Positions 32,312 through 41,911 of a DNA stretch of 64,000 bases are shown one piece after another. Position 1 is the stretch's first letter. Each line of letters starts with the position of its first letter. Source of the DNA: Ohtaekwangia koreensis (lineage in GTDB: Bacteria; Bacteroidota; Bacteroidia; Cytophagales; Cyclobacteriaceae); contig NZ_FUZU01000004.1 of NCBI RefSeq assembly GCF_900167975.1, positions 1 to 64,000 on the forward strand, read 5' to 3'. Position numbers and translations under genes: made by a program. Under the pieces are notes generated by a model. The model was not told the origin of the DNA and did no database searches. It saw nothing but the letters and a program-made list of their open reading frames with translations.

Positions 32312-33622
32312 ATGAAACGAATTTTATGCTGTCTGGCACTGCTATGTCTTTTTGTTAGTGCAGCAGCGCAATCATTATCTTCCCCGAGAAGTGGATTAGC
32401 CATTGGCGATTACGTTCCTGATATAACTGTTACAAACATCCTAAACCTTCCGAGTGGCACGGCTAAAATATCAGACTATAGAGGTAAACTTCTTATACTC
32501 GACTTCTGGGCAACCTGGTGCTCTCCTTGTATATCTATGTTTCCTAAGTCCGATTCGCTAAATATAGCATTCAAGGATAAAGCAGTAATTCTACCCATCA
32601 CTTATCAGTCGAAGGAAGAAGTCATAAAGCTCTTCAATAAGTCCGCTCACCTCCGGGATATTAAAATGCCCATGGCTACAAGTGATACCGAACTGCGCAA
32701 GCTTTTTCCGCACAAGGAAATACCACACTATATATGGATTGATGAGCAAGGGAAAGTTAAAGCGATAACAGGACACAACGAGGTGAATGCTGACAACATC
32801 AGTAAAATGATTGCTTCTTCTACATCAGCACTAAAAGAGAAAAAGGACATTGAGATTCTTCCCTACGACAGGGAATTACCTTTACTGTTCAACCCAGTGC
32901 AGATTGCTCCGGAAGATCTTCGATATGAAAGTATAGTTCTCGGCTATAAAGAAGGTTTCGCTTCCCGTATTGATGTACTTAGGTATCCTGATAATACAAT
33001 TGCCCGGATAACCGGCACGAACCTCGGTCTTAAAACGCTCTATGCATATGCTTTCAGTACCGATGAACAAGTCATCAAAGACAACCGGGTAATCGTGGAG
33101 GTAGCCGATACCTCCAAGCTGGTATATCCAGATCATCGCACTACATCAGCAGAGCAGCTGCTAAGCTGGGTAAAGGTAAACTCGTATTGCTACGAACTCA
33201 TGGTGCCCAATGCCATTTCAAAGAATTTTCTAAAGATGATGAAGGAAGATCTTGCCAGAATATTTAATCTATATACCGCCTCCCTGGAGAAACGCGACAC
33301 AAAAGTATTGGCACTGGTTCGAACATCATCGAACGATAAAATAAAGACAAGTGGTAAGCCACAGAAATTCAACGTTGACCATTTCGAGTTCACGATTACC
33401 AACTGTAAACTCCAGCTATTGGTAGCGAACCTCAACTACTCGCTACAACTCCTTCGCATCCCGGTGATTGATGATACAGGCTATATCGGCAATGTAGATA
33501 TGTCACTTCAAGCAAATCAATCAGACATCGAAAGCATCCGGAAAGAACTGCGGAAGTATGATCTGGACCTTGTCTACAAGACTAAAGCAATAGACATGCT
33601 GGTCATCCGCGATGCCCGCTAA
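32312..33622 (+). CDS. TlpA-family thioredoxin-like protein with C-terminal extension
   Basis: A 436-residue periplasmic or surface protein with a signal peptide (1-19, AAA|Q). The AhpC/TSA-redoxin domain covers about 28-165 and has the active site WCSPC (Cys70 and Cys73) in the FWATWCSPC context, plus IPHYIWIDEQGKV with the cis-Pro before the last strand. About 260 further residues have no recognised domain. TlpA-like proteins reduce or exchange disulfides outside the cytoplasm. It is the first gene of an operon with SusC, SusD and a response regulator. Confidence 0.88.
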   Translation: MKRILCCLALLCLFVSAAAQSLSSPRSGLAIGDYVPDITVTNILNLPSGTAKISDYRGKLLILDFWATWCSPCISMFPKSDSLNIAFKDKAVILPITYQSKEEVIKLFNKSAHLRDIKMPMATSDTELRKLFPHKEIPHYIWIDEQGKVKAITGHNEVNADNISKMIASSTSALKEKKDIEILPYDRELPLLFNPVQIAPEDLRYESIVLGYKEGFASRIDVLRYPDNTIARITGTNLGLKTLYAYAFSTDEQVIKDNRVIVEVADTSKLVYPDHRTTSAEQLLSWVKVNSYCYELMVPNAISKNFLKMMKEDLARIFNLYTASLEKRDTKVLALVRTSSNDKIKTSGKPQKFNVDHFEFTITNCKLQLLVANLNYSLQLLRIPVIDDTGYIGNVDMSLQANQSDIESIRKELRKYDLDLVYKTKAIDMLVIRDAR

Positions 33623-33663
33623 CATCTTTTATTATTTATACCTGAACCTAACTAATCGAGCTT

Positions 33664-36600
33664 ATGAAAAAATATATACTATCCTATAGTTTTCTTCTTT
33701 GCGCGGCTATACTATATGCGCAAGAGAAAAAGACGGTCACCGGAAAAGTCATCGCTTCCAGTGATGGTACTCCCCTCGCGGGTGTGAATGTTATTGTGAA
33801 AGGGACTACATCGGGTACATCAACAGATTCGGATGGTAACTTTACCATGGAAGTATCCGACAACCAAACGTTGATGGTTTCATTTATAGGATATAAGCCG
33901 GTAGAGATACCGACCAACGGTCCGGACAATTTTGAAATCAAACTCGAAGAAGATATTTCAACGTTGGGAGAAGTCACGATCGTTTCTACAGGTTATCAGC
34001 AAGTCCCGAAGGAACGTGTTAACGGATCGTTCGTGCAGATCGACAATCGCCTTCTCAACAGACGTGTAGGCACAGATCTGCTTTCACGAATGGAAGACGT
34101 CACCAGTGGATTGATATTCAACCGGAATATTGCAGGAAAGACGAATGACATTTCCATACGCGGCATGAGTACCATCAACTCGCAGTCGCAGCCCCTCATC
34201 GTTATTGACAATTTTCCTTATGAAGGAGATATAAATACAATCAATCCCAATGACGTGGAAAGTATTACGGTACTCAAGGATGCTGCGGCAGCTTCAATCT
34301 GGGGTGCCCGTGCTGGCAATGGAGTTATTGTGATCACTACAAAAAAAGGAAGCTCAAATCAGGCACCTATCGTCTCCATCAATTCAAACATTACCATCAC
34401 ACAAAAGCCTGATCTGTTTTATGAATCCAAAATGTCATCAACCCAAATGATTGAAAACGAACGAAGACTTTTCGAAAAAGGATTTTATACCACAGCAGAG
34501 ACTTCTCATTCCAGTCCATTAACACCTGCCGTTGAGTTGATGATTGCAAACCGGGATGGTTTACTCTCTGATATAGATCTGGAAAATCAGTTAGCAGTCT
34601 TGGGGACACAGGATATACGGAAGGACTATGACGCGTATCTATATCGCAAAAGTGTCAACCAGCAATACGCTGTAAATCTCAATGGTGGAAACACCATGAA
34701 CCGGTATTACCTATCTGTAGGTATAGATAAGAATCTGGATAACCTGCAGGGCAATGAATACACCCGCGTCACCTTAAACCTTAATAATTCATGGACGGTA
34801 CTCAAGGACAAGTTGACTATAAACGCAGGTATATATTATTCACAAAATAATACACAAACCAACAACGGAGGTACCTCTGCGATCACCTACAACAATAGCA
34901 ACCCTATTTATACCTATGCCAGACTGAAAGATGACCATGGCAATTCTATACCTATAACAAAAGATCACAGGCTCTCTTTTATTCAACAGGCTGAAGAAAA
35001 TGGGTTGTTGAATTGGCAATATTCACCGCTGGATGAGATTGATGCAACGGACAATCAATCTAAACTTACCGACTACCGGATCAATTCATCGCTTAACTAT
35101 CGTATCGCAGAGGGCCTGAACGCAGAGATACTATATCAGTACTGGCAAGGAAATGGTGAGCGAAGAATACTACATAAAGACAACTCGTATTTTGCGAGAA
35201 ATCTGATTAACCGTTACAGCAGTACCGATGCAGACGGTTTGGTTACACGGCCTATTCCTATAGGAGGCGTCCTGGACTTGACCCATGCGAAGTCGGAAAA
35301 TCATTCCGTAAGAGGTCAATTAAATTTTAACAAAACTTATGGCGATCATTCGATTAGTGCCCTGGCAGGATATGAAGCACGTGAAGTAAATACAATTGAA
35401 TCGACTGCAAGAAACTATGGATATAATGATGCGTTAGCCACCACACAGCACGTCAACTACACGGGGTTCTTTTATCGTTATGATGCGCCCTTCTCAGGTG
35501 GAACAATTCCCTACATCGATGCACAAGCCTCTCTGACAGATCGCTTCATTTCTTACTACGCGAATGCCAGCTATACCTATAAAATAAAATATAGTATATC
35601 GGGGAGCGCACGAAGGGATCAATCCAACCTGTTCGGGGTTCGCACCAATCAGAAGTCTGTACCACTCTGGTCAACCGGACTGGGATGGACGATCAGCGAA
35701 GAAGCATTCTATCAGTCATCGTTCCTTCCGTATCTGAAACTGAGAGTAACCTACGGTTCCAACGGAAATATCAATAAACAAACCTCCGCATTTACAACAG
35801 CCTATAGTCTGGGGTACGATGAGACAACAGGCTTGCCGTATAGTGTCATTCAAAATCCGGGAAACCCTGACTTGAAATGGGAGAAGGTAAATATCTATAA
35901 CGCGGGACTTGATTTCGAAAACCACAACCGTAGGATATACGGAAGCCTTGAATACTTTAACAAATCAGGGAAGGACTTGATCGGCACAAGGTCCTTTGCT
36001 CCTTCCTCCGGCGTGACCACATTTACCGGGAATTTTGCTTCGACAAAATCCCATGGCATTGATCTCGTCATGAACTCTCTTAATATAGACCAGCAATTCA
36101 CGTGGAATACGACACTGCTCTTTAGCACTATCAAAGAAAAAGTTACTGATTATGAATCGGAGACACCAGTCTCTTCTTTGCTGCAGAATGGTCCGGGGGT
36201 ATCGGGATTTTTTGCCCCCTTAAAAGGCAAACCTCTTTATGCGATCTATAGCTATGCGTGGGCCGGGCTCGATCCGGAGACTGGCAATCCGCAAGGATAT
36301 ATGGATGGCTTGCCCAGTACGGATTATAGTGCGATTGTGAGTACGACCACTCCCGAAAAACTGATATACCATGGATCAGCAAGACCTACGGTATATGGTT
36401 CACTCCGAAACACATTCGCCTGGAGAAATATCTCACTCTCCCTAAATATCAGTTATCGGCTAGGCTATTACTTCCGCAAGAAATCGGTACTATATAATCA
36501 GGTACTCAATGGATATGCCAGCCATGGCGATTATGGACTTCGTTGGCAAAATCCGGGTGACGAATTATATACCGATGTTCCATCCATGCCAACAACCTTC

Positions 36601-36861
36601 GACAATAACCGGGAGTCGATCTATACTTACTCGGAAGCATTGGTTGAAAAAGGTGATCACATCCGACTACAAGATATTTCCGTAAGCTATACACTCGACA
36701 AGCAATTCGTGGAGAAACTCCCTTTTGCAAGCGTAGAGATATACTCTTATATAAATAATATAGGGATCATCTGGAAAGCGGCTCCCGGTAGCATCGATCC
36801 GGACTATCCAACGTTGAAGCCATCCCGTTCCATCGCCTTCGGCGTCCGAATCAATTTTTAA
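33664..36861 (+). CDS. SusC/RagA-family TonB-linked outer-membrane transporter
   Basis: A 1065-residue TonB-dependent transporter. Signal peptide 1-19; carboxypeptidase-regulatory-like domain about 23-100 (VTGKVIASSDGTPLAGVNVI); then the TonB/plug region (about 115-230) with ISIRGMSTINSQSQPLIVID and DVESITVLKDAAAASIWGAR, the hallmark of SusC proteins. The barrel occupies the rest and ends in the aromatic SIAFGVRINF. No STN domain precedes it, so it should not signal to the FecR at 4073. SusD follows after 22 bp. The substrate is unknown; no glycoside hydrolase or other degradation gene is nearby. Confidence 0.95.
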   Translation: MKKYILSYSFLLCAAILYAQEKKTVTGKVIASSDGTPLAGVNVIVKGTTSGTSTDSDGNFTMEVSDNQTLMVSFIGYKPVEIPTNGPDNFEIKLEEDISTLGEVTIVSTGYQQVPKERVNGSFVQIDNRLLNRRVGTDLLSRMEDVTSGLIFNRNIAGKTNDISIRGMSTINSQSQPLIVIDNFPYEGDINTINPNDVESITVLKDAAAASIWGARAGNGVIVITTKKGSSNQAPIVSINSNITITQKPDLFYESKMSSTQMIENERRLFEKGFYTTAETSHSSPLTPAVELMIANRDGLLSDIDLENQLAVLGTQDIRKDYDAYLYRKSVNQQYAVNLNGGNTMNRYYLSVGIDKNLDNLQGNEYTRVTLNLNNSWTVLKDKLTINAGIYYSQNNTQTNNGGTSAITYNNSNPIYTYARLKDDHGNSIPITKDHRLSFIQQAEENGLLNWQYSPLDEIDATDNQSKLTDYRINSSLNYRIAEGLNAEILYQYWQGNGERRILHKDNSYFARNLINRYSSTDADGLVTRPIPIGGVLDLTHAKSENHSVRGQLNFNKTYGDHSISALAGYEAREVNTIESTARNYGYNDALATTQHVNYTGFFYRYDAPFSGGTIPYIDAQASLTDRFISYYANASYTYKIKYSISGSARRDQSNLFGVRTNQKSVPLWSTGLGWTISEEAFYQSSFLPYLKLRVTYGSNGNINKQTSAFTTAYSLGYDETTGLPYSVIQNPGNPDLKWEKVNIYNAGLDFENHNRRIYGSLEYFNKSGKDLIGTRSFAPSSGVTTFTGNFASTKSHGIDLVMNSLNIDQQFTWNTTLLFSTIKEKVTDYESETPVSSLLQNGPGVSGFFAPLKGKPLYAIYSYAWAGLDPETGNPQGYMDGLPSTDYSAIVSTTTPEKLIYHGSARPTVYGSLRNTFAWRNISLSLNISYRLGYYFRKKSVLYNQVLNGYASHGDYGLRWQNPGDELYTDVPSMPTTFDNNRESIYTYSEALVEKGDHIRLQDISVSYTLDKQFVEKLPFASVEIYSYINNIGIIWKAAPGSIDPDYPTLKPSRSIAFGVRINF

Positions 36862-36883
36862 TTGTCTCATTCCTAAAAATGAA

Positions 36884-38239
36884 ATGATCATGAAAAAATA
36901 TTATATAATGTTATTATGGACACTAACTATTTCCTGTAGTGACGACTATCTTGAAAAGAAACCCAACAAGTCGCTGGTGGTTCCCTCTACGCTCTCCGAT
37001 CTGGAAGCACTCCTGAACAATACTAGCGTTATGAATATAGGTCCCGGACTTGGAGTGCTGGGTGTAAATGATTTCTTTATGACGGATGAAGGTTGGCAGG
37101 GATTTACTGATCCGGTGGAGCAATTTGGCTATACCTGGGAAAGTGATATATACCGTGGCCAGGAATCATTCACCGAATGGTCTTATCCCTACCGGCAAAT
37201 ATTTTATGCGAACACTGTGTTGGATGCATTGTCAAACATCCCGATGAATTCTGGTAATGAAGCGCAGTGGAAAACGATTAAGGGAAGAGCGTTGTTTCAT
37301 CGCGCTATATCGCACTATCAGTTAGCGCAATTGTTTTGTCTGCCCTATAGCAATGAAACTATAGATCAGCCGGGTATTCCATTGCGTCTCAATTCGGATG
37401 TGGATACGCCCGTTACCCGTTCAAACATCCAGCAAACCTATACTCAAATCATTGCTGACTTAACGGAAGCAGAAACGTTGTTACCTGCTGTTGTCCCCTC
37501 TCGTACGCAACCCACGACAGCAACTGCAAAAGGATTACATGGCATTGTAAGCCTGGCTATGAATAACTATACAGACGCTGAAAAATACACCTCACAATCT
37601 CTCGACATCGATAACAGTCTGCTGGATTACAACGACCTTAATAGTGAATCGCGCCTTCCCATCACACAGTATAATAAAGAAATCAGTTTTCACTCAGTGT
37701 CCAATTACTATTCCTTCCCCTATTCGGCTCAGGCCTTTATTGATACGTTATTGTTCGATCAATACGATGAGAACGACTTACGAAAGAAAGTATATTTTCG
37801 AAATCGCGGCGTAAATCGCTATACATTCAAAGGACACTACTCGGGCCTGTACAGTTTATTTGTTGGCGTAGGTATTGACGAACTTTATTTAGTGCGAGCA
37901 GAATCAAGAGTAAGAAATCGAAACGTTGCTGGTGCATTGGAAGATTTGAATTCACTCCTGATCAAACGCTGGAAAGCCGGAACCTATTTTCCTATTACGG
38001 AAAGCAGTGAAGAAGCACTTTTGCATATTATTCTTTCGGAGCGACAAAAAGAACTTGTATTTAGACCCGCACGATGGACGGATTTACGAAGACTTAACAA
38101 GGATGTTCGTTTTCAACGGACGCTGACTCGAAAGTTGAATGGAGCTATATATTCACTCCCTCCTAATGACAACAGGTATGTATATCCTATACCGGTGGAT
38201 GAAATTACCTTCAGCGGAGTAGAACAGAATCCGCGATGA
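36884..38239 (+). CDS. SusD/RagB-family outer-membrane lipoprotein
   Basis: A 451-residue lid lipoprotein for the SusC transporter. The lipobox is TLTISC (Cys18). The mature start CSDDYLEKKPNKS and the TPR-like helices (WKTIKGRALFHRAISHYQLA; YTQIIADLTEAETLL) are typical, as is the C-terminal SERQKELVFRPARWTDLRRL. The ATG at 36884 and a second at 36890 are both possible starts. It is somewhat shorter than many glycan-type SusD proteins. A response regulator gene follows after 4 bp. Confidence 0.93.
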   Translation: MIMKKYYIMLLWTLTISCSDDYLEKKPNKSLVVPSTLSDLEALLNNTSVMNIGPGLGVLGVNDFFMTDEGWQGFTDPVEQFGYTWESDIYRGQESFTEWSYPYRQIFYANTVLDALSNIPMNSGNEAQWKTIKGRALFHRAISHYQLAQLFCLPYSNETIDQPGIPLRLNSDVDTPVTRSNIQQTYTQIIADLTEAETLLPAVVPSRTQPTTATAKGLHGIVSLAMNNYTDAEKYTSQSLDIDNSLLDYNDLNSESRLPITQYNKEISFHSVSNYYSFPYSAQAFIDTLLFDQYDENDLRKKVYFRNRGVNRYTFKGHYSGLYSLFVGVGIDELYLVRAESRVRNRNVAGALEDLNSLLIKRWKAGTYFPITESSEEALLHIILSERQKELVFRPARWTDLRRLNKDVRFQRTLTRKLNGAIYSLPPNDNRYVYPIPVDEITFSGVEQNPR

Positions 38240-38243
38240 ATCA

Positions 38244-38654
38244 ATGAGTATGGATAAGAAAACTATACTCGTGGTGGATGATGAAAGTATAAACCACTTT
38301 ATCTATGAAAAACTACTCAACACCATTGGGTGGAGTAACAAAGTATATTCAGCCTATAGTGGAAGTGAAGCCCTGGAAATAGTGAAAGATCATTGCCGAG
38401 GGCTGGTAAGTATGCCTGATTTGATTTTGCTCGATCTTCATATGCCCAGGATGAATGGTTTTGACTTCATCCGGGAATTCAAGGCACTGGATTGCCTGGA
38501 GGGAAAACAAGACCGTGTCGTCATTGCCGTAGTGTCTTCTTCCCTTGATCCTGCCGAACATGAAAAGGCGAGATCACTCGGTGCGCGGCATATCTTTAGC
38601 AAGCCGCTTTCATCTGACCAGCTTGAATCATTGGCCGAGATAGAATTCAATTAG
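38244..38654 (+). CDS. Single-domain response regulator (CheY-like)
   Basis: A 136-residue receiver domain and nothing else. Acidic pocket Asp-Asp in LVVDDESIN (about 11-12), phospho-acceptor Asp in LILLDLHMPRMNGFDF (about 62), Ser/Thr position in VVSSS and Lys in IFSKPLS (about 118). All conserved residues are present, so it can be phosphorylated. No kinase is in the window. It is unusual to find it 4 bp after a SusD gene; it probably belongs to the same transcript. It may act by protein contact rather than by DNA binding. Confidence 0.92.
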   Translation: MSMDKKTILVVDDESINHFIYEKLLNTIGWSNKVYSAYSGSEALEIVKDHCRGLVSMPDLILLDLHMPRMNGFDFIREFKALDCLEGKQDRVVIAVVSSSLDPAEHEKARSLGARHIFSKPLSSDQLESLAEIEFN

Positions 38655-38677
38655 ATTAAAAAAGTATATATTAAAAA

Positions 38678-38704
38678 AGAAGAGCAGCGTTGTGCTGCTC
38701 TTCT
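38678..38704. terminator. Bidirectional terminator
   Basis: AGAAGAGCAGC (38678-38688) pairs perfectly with GCTGCTCTTCT (38694-38704) around a GTTGT loop. A-rich sequence precedes it and a short T-run follows. It lies between the convergent response-regulator and DUF6520 genes, which fits use in both directions. Confidence 0.8.
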
Positions 38705-38712
38705 CGTTTAGG

Positions 38713-38979
38713 TTAAGGAATAACGGTATACGTCCCAAGTACCTCCGTTCCGGCAATAGGATTTCCATTCGTGTCGAACATTTGTGTACACACTATAGAA
38801 CTGGACGGGCATCGGTAGTCTGTGCCCAGGACCTGTCCGGTAATGTCTACCCATGTGCCGTTTTGATTGGCTCGCTTTGTCTGAGCAAAAGCGTCAGCGC
38901 TACGGGGCGCATTGGCAAAGGCAAGTGAAACGCCTAACACAAGCGCGAAGACAGGAAACAATTGAAGCAGCTTTTTCAT
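38713..38979 (-). CDS. DUF6520-type small exported peptide
   Basis: An 88-residue precursor with a signal peptide (1-22, GVSLAFA|N). The mature part of about 65 residues has two cysteines in YRCPSSSIVCTQMFD and the strand-like end GTEVLGTYTVIP. I recognise this as the DUF6520 kind of small Bacteroidota exported protein. Its upstream neighbour on the same strand is a MauE/DoxX-like membrane protein, and a TlpA-SusCD operon lies opposite. The two cysteines and the thiol-related neighbours suggest a disulfide-processed peptide; that is inference. Confidence 0.7.
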   Translation of the reverse strand: MKKLLQLFPVFALVLGVSLAFANAPRSADAFAQTKRANQNGTWVDITGQVLGTDYRCPSSSIVCTQMFDTNGNPIAGTEVLGTYTVIP

Positions 38980-39089
38980 AACTATTGGATTGCTTTTTTA
39001 ACACTCAAAAAGCATCAAAACGTCTTTTAACTTTGAGGAAACTGTGCCTACTCTCTTACAGGTTTTCGGCGTTCCCCTGTGTCTGCTGA

Positions 39090-39545
39090 TCAGGCAGACG
39101 TATCGCGAATATTTTCAGGAGGCAAACTATTCTTGTGCCTTCTTCTCTCCATAAGAAATCCAAGCAAAGCCAATGTGGTGAATACCACGTTGACGATTAA
39201 ATGCGTTGACCACGACATACTGCTAAATATACCAGCGCATGAACAGGGTATATAATCAAACGACCGTACTAAAATCAGTCCGGTATAGATGGTAAAGACC
39301 AGTAAGAGTGCAAAAGAAAAAAGTAATCCGTATAGACGGACTGATTTTGTAAGCAGCATCACAACCAGGATCATTTCACTTCCCGGTATAGCGAACACAA
39401 GTATATTGATAAGCCATCGAGGTAATGGTTGATTATGGATTTCGCTTGAAAACTTTGAAAAGTCAATCAGCTTGCTTAGGGCCGTATAAACAAAAAGTGC
39501 TACAAGGAGAGCCACGATGGACTCAACTGGAATTTTACGAATCAT
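39090..39545 (-). CDS. MauE/DoxX-like redox-associated membrane protein
   Basis: A 151-residue inner-membrane protein with four hydrophobic helices (about 10-28, 45-65, 72-95, 112-132). The short loop DYIPCSCAG carries two cysteines, the mark of the MauE family, thought to move thiol reducing power or to help disulfide formation. It is 110 bp upstream of DUF6520 on the same strand and probably works on that peptide or with the TlpA-like protein opposite. Confidence 0.75.
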   Translation of the reverse strand: MIRKIPVESIVALLVALFVYTALSKLIDFSKFSSEIHNQPLPRWLINILVFAIPGSEMILVVMLLTKSVRLYGLLFSFALLLVFTIYTGLILVRSFDYIPCSCAGIFSSMSWSTHLIVNVVFTTLALLGFLMERRRHKNSLPPENIRDTSA

Positions 39546-39803
39546 CGGTAAAGAGTTTAGGGAAAACTATATCAACTGCCTCTTTACCTTTATAACAGTC
39601 GCCAAAGCGTATACCCTACCAACAACTGAAAAATCGATCTCAGTTTCTTGAACTATACCTATTCCCCTTTATGCGATCACGCAATTGATCAAGGGATAGG
39701 AAATTTCCGTCAATAAAGTTTATGAAGCATCCTATGGCAATTAGGGCAAACCGATACTAAGTCATCCAAATTCACTCCCAAAAAACAGGAGATGCAAAAA
39801 CCA

Positions 39804-39914
39804 ATGCCCAAGAAACTCATGCGTATTAAATTTTTAAAAGCTAAGCATGGCGACTGTATCGTTGTGGCAATGATTCAGGGTTTGATCGCTGACGATATGA
39901 ACAAGGACAACTAA
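39804..39914 (+). pseudogene. Short relic of a metallo-beta-lactamase-fold protein
   Basis: A 36-codon frame, MPKKLMRIKFLKAKHGDCIV then VAMIQGLIADDMNKDN-stop. The start MRIKFLKAKHGDCIVV matches the beginning of ComEC/Rec2-like MBL-fold hydrolases (IKFLxAxxGDxxLI), but the metal-binding HxHxDH part is absent. It is probably the 5' remnant of a deleted gene. The last bases overlap the end of the metallopeptidase gene on the other strand. Confidence 0.4.
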
Positions 39915-40819
39915 ACATTATAAAATCGCCTTAGGTTGGTTAATCGCCTCCTGATTAGGTTATTTTTCATAGGTTCATAGCTGACAATTTCTTTGTTATT
40001 CAATTTGACCACAATACGAAATGGCTGGTTCAATTTTGTTGTCAGGTGATAAATAGTTTCCATTTCCGCTAAATCTTCAAACCAGGATGCTAATGAATAA
40101 AGAGATGCGAATGGAGTTTCTCCCAACTGTTGATAGATTTCAGGAGCTAACGCTTTGGAAACCTTAGTGCCATTTCGAAAGAGAGTTTTCTCCAATACTG
40201 AATCTATGAATCTGTTATCCGGAACATTCATTTTGAACCAGATGTTTTTGGTGTAAGACGTGGGTGATACGAGCGCATCACGCTGGTCCGGATGTGGTGT
40301 TATATTCAAAACTGCATCTACTACATGCGTTGCTTCATGCAGCAGCACGTAAACGATAGCGTCCATTTGCCCTGCATCGATACTTACCTGGTGGCCGGTA
40401 TCAATTGAATCATAATAAATGGTATTCTCTTTCTTCGTCGCCCACTCGGATATAGTCTCATTAAGCATACCTGCTCTAAAAGTAATATTGAATTTCGCAG
40501 AATCTCCACCTTCCAGCCTTGACGTAAGTGCTGTATTGGGCATATTGTCCATGAAACTAATATTGTGAAGCCAGGCATCTAGCACTTGCTTATGCAATGG
40601 TGGAAGCAATCTGAACGCCTTTTCAACTTTCAACCGCTCCTCCCCTGTCAACTCATGATTTGTAGGGTTCATTCCGGCATCTCTAAAACTTTTGAATACA
40701 CTTTCTGGTGCACTTGAAACACGAGTTGAAAGACCTGAATTGGGGTTTGGAGTTATCTGTGCCAGCGCAAACACTGTAAAGATCAATTGGAATACAGCAG
40801 TGAAAAGAAGTTTTGTCAT
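39911..40819 (-). CDS. Putative exported zinc metallopeptidase (HExxH)
   Basis: A 302-residue protein with a signal peptide (1-21, FALA|Q). The motif YVLLHEATHVVDAVL holds His161-Glu162-x-x-His165. A downstream Glu in WFEDLAEMETIYH (about 260-270) could be the third zinc ligand as in gluzincins. No close family was recognised, and substrates are unknown. It is a single gene with a separate AraC gene upstream on the same strand. Confidence 0.6.
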   Translation of the reverse strand: MTKLLFTAVFQLIFTVFALAQITPNPNSGLSTRVSSAPESVFKSFRDAGMNPTNHELTGEERLKVEKAFRLLPPLHKQVLDAWLHNISFMDNMPNTALTSRLEGGDSAKFNITFRAGMLNETISEWATKKENTIYYDSIDTGHQVSIDAGQMDAIVYVLLHEATHVVDAVLNITPHPDQRDALVSPTSYTKNIWFKMNVPDNRFIDSVLEKTLFRNGTKVSKALAPEIYQQLGETPFASLYSLASWFEDLAEMETIYHLTTKLNQPFRIVVKLNNKEIVSYEPMKNNLIRRRLTNLRRFYNV

Positions 40820-40941
40820 AGAAAGATATACTATAGAATTACTTGGGTGATTAAAGGGAAAATGAGGTTAGTGTTTTTCAGGTAAAATGAATCTAATTCA
40901 AATAAGATAGCTTCAAACAAATCTTAGGTTCTTACTAGAAG

Positions 40942-41814
40942 TCATGTCGTTGCTTCAGCATTTTGGCCAAGGAATTTCGCTCTGAAACTTGAAGGAGACT
41001 TTCCTGTTTTTATCATGAATTGTCTGCTGAAATATGCCGGATCTTCATAACCCAACTCAAAGGCAATTTCCTTAGCGGTCATTGAAGTATGAACAAGTAA
41101 TCGCTTGGCCTCCAACACCAGCCGATTTTTAATGATCTCATTTGGCTGCAAAAGATTGAGTCTCTTGAATCTATGCGTTATGGTTTTGGACGCCATTGAA
41201 AGTATTTCAGCATAATCTGAAACGGAGTGCTTATACTTATAATGTTCTTCAACCAAGCGCGTAAACTTCCTGAAAAATTCCAGCTCATTGTGTTGCTGCG
41301 CTACAATCTTGCCGAGGTGTTGTTTTTTCCATTGTCGGGCAGACTTAATGAACAATTGCTTTAAGTAAGTCCGGATCATTTCCTCATGAGTGGCATCCTT
41401 GAGGCTAAATTCAAACTCTATTTGGTCAAAAAGATATTTTATAGATGAATCTTCATCTTTTGTCAACGTAGTCATAGGCATGTTAGCTATGTTATTGAAC
41501 AAAAGACCATCACATGCAACTTCCTCATCGTGTATCTGAATACAATAGAAATCCCTATTGTAGAATATGAAGTAGCCGGAGTCCGGACCAGCCAGGTTGA
41601 TTTGGAGAAATTGATTTGGACTGATGAAGAAAAGAGTTGATTGCTTGGTGGTAAATGTATTGAAATCCACTGTCAGGCTATAGCCCTTCGGCAGATACAA
41701 GACTTTAATGTATGGTTTATAAAAATCATCATTAATGGCGTCAAGACTTTGATCGTTAGCACGCATCAATCCTAAAGTTTTCAGATTACTTTTAAATACA
41801 CTTCGCTTAATCAT
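40942..41814 (-). CDS. AraC-family transcriptional regulator
   Basis: The protein has 290 residues if started at the ATG at 41814 (MIKRSVFKS); an upstream ATG at 41895 adds 27 residues with no family character. The N-terminal cupin-like part (about 30-120) is strand-rich. The C-terminal double HTH (about 190-285) has YKHSVSDYAEILSMASKTIT, MTAKEIAFELGYEDPAYFSR and QFMIKTGKSPSSFRA. It lies just downstream of the alpha/beta hydrolase gene on the same strand and may control it. Confidence 0.9.
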   Translation of the reverse strand: MIKRSVFKSNLKTLGLMRANDQSLDAINDDFYKPYIKVLYLPKGYSLTVDFNTFTTKQSTLFFISPNQFLQINLAGPDSGYFIFYNRDFYCIQIHDEEVACDGLLFNNIANMPMTTLTKDEDSSIKYLFDQIEFEFSLKDATHEEMIRTYLKQLFIKSARQWKKQHLGKIVAQQHNELEFFRKFTRLVEEHYKYKHSVSDYAEILSMASKTITHRFKRLNLLQPNEIIKNRLVLEAKRLLVHTSMTAKEIAFELGYEDPAYFSRQFMIKTGKSPSSFRAKFLGQNAEATT

Positions 41815-41911
41815 AGAATGAAATAAACTCGACAATTTCAATTCTTGAAAGACCCAAACAATAAAAATACGGAGTTGCGCAAAACAACTCCACATATGGA
41901 TTTTGAATCAC

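Noticed and set aside
33664-38239. SusCD pair read as a polysaccharide utilisation locus
   Set aside because: No glycoside hydrolase, lyase, sulfatase or hybrid two-component regulator is nearby; thiol and peptide genes are the neighbours.
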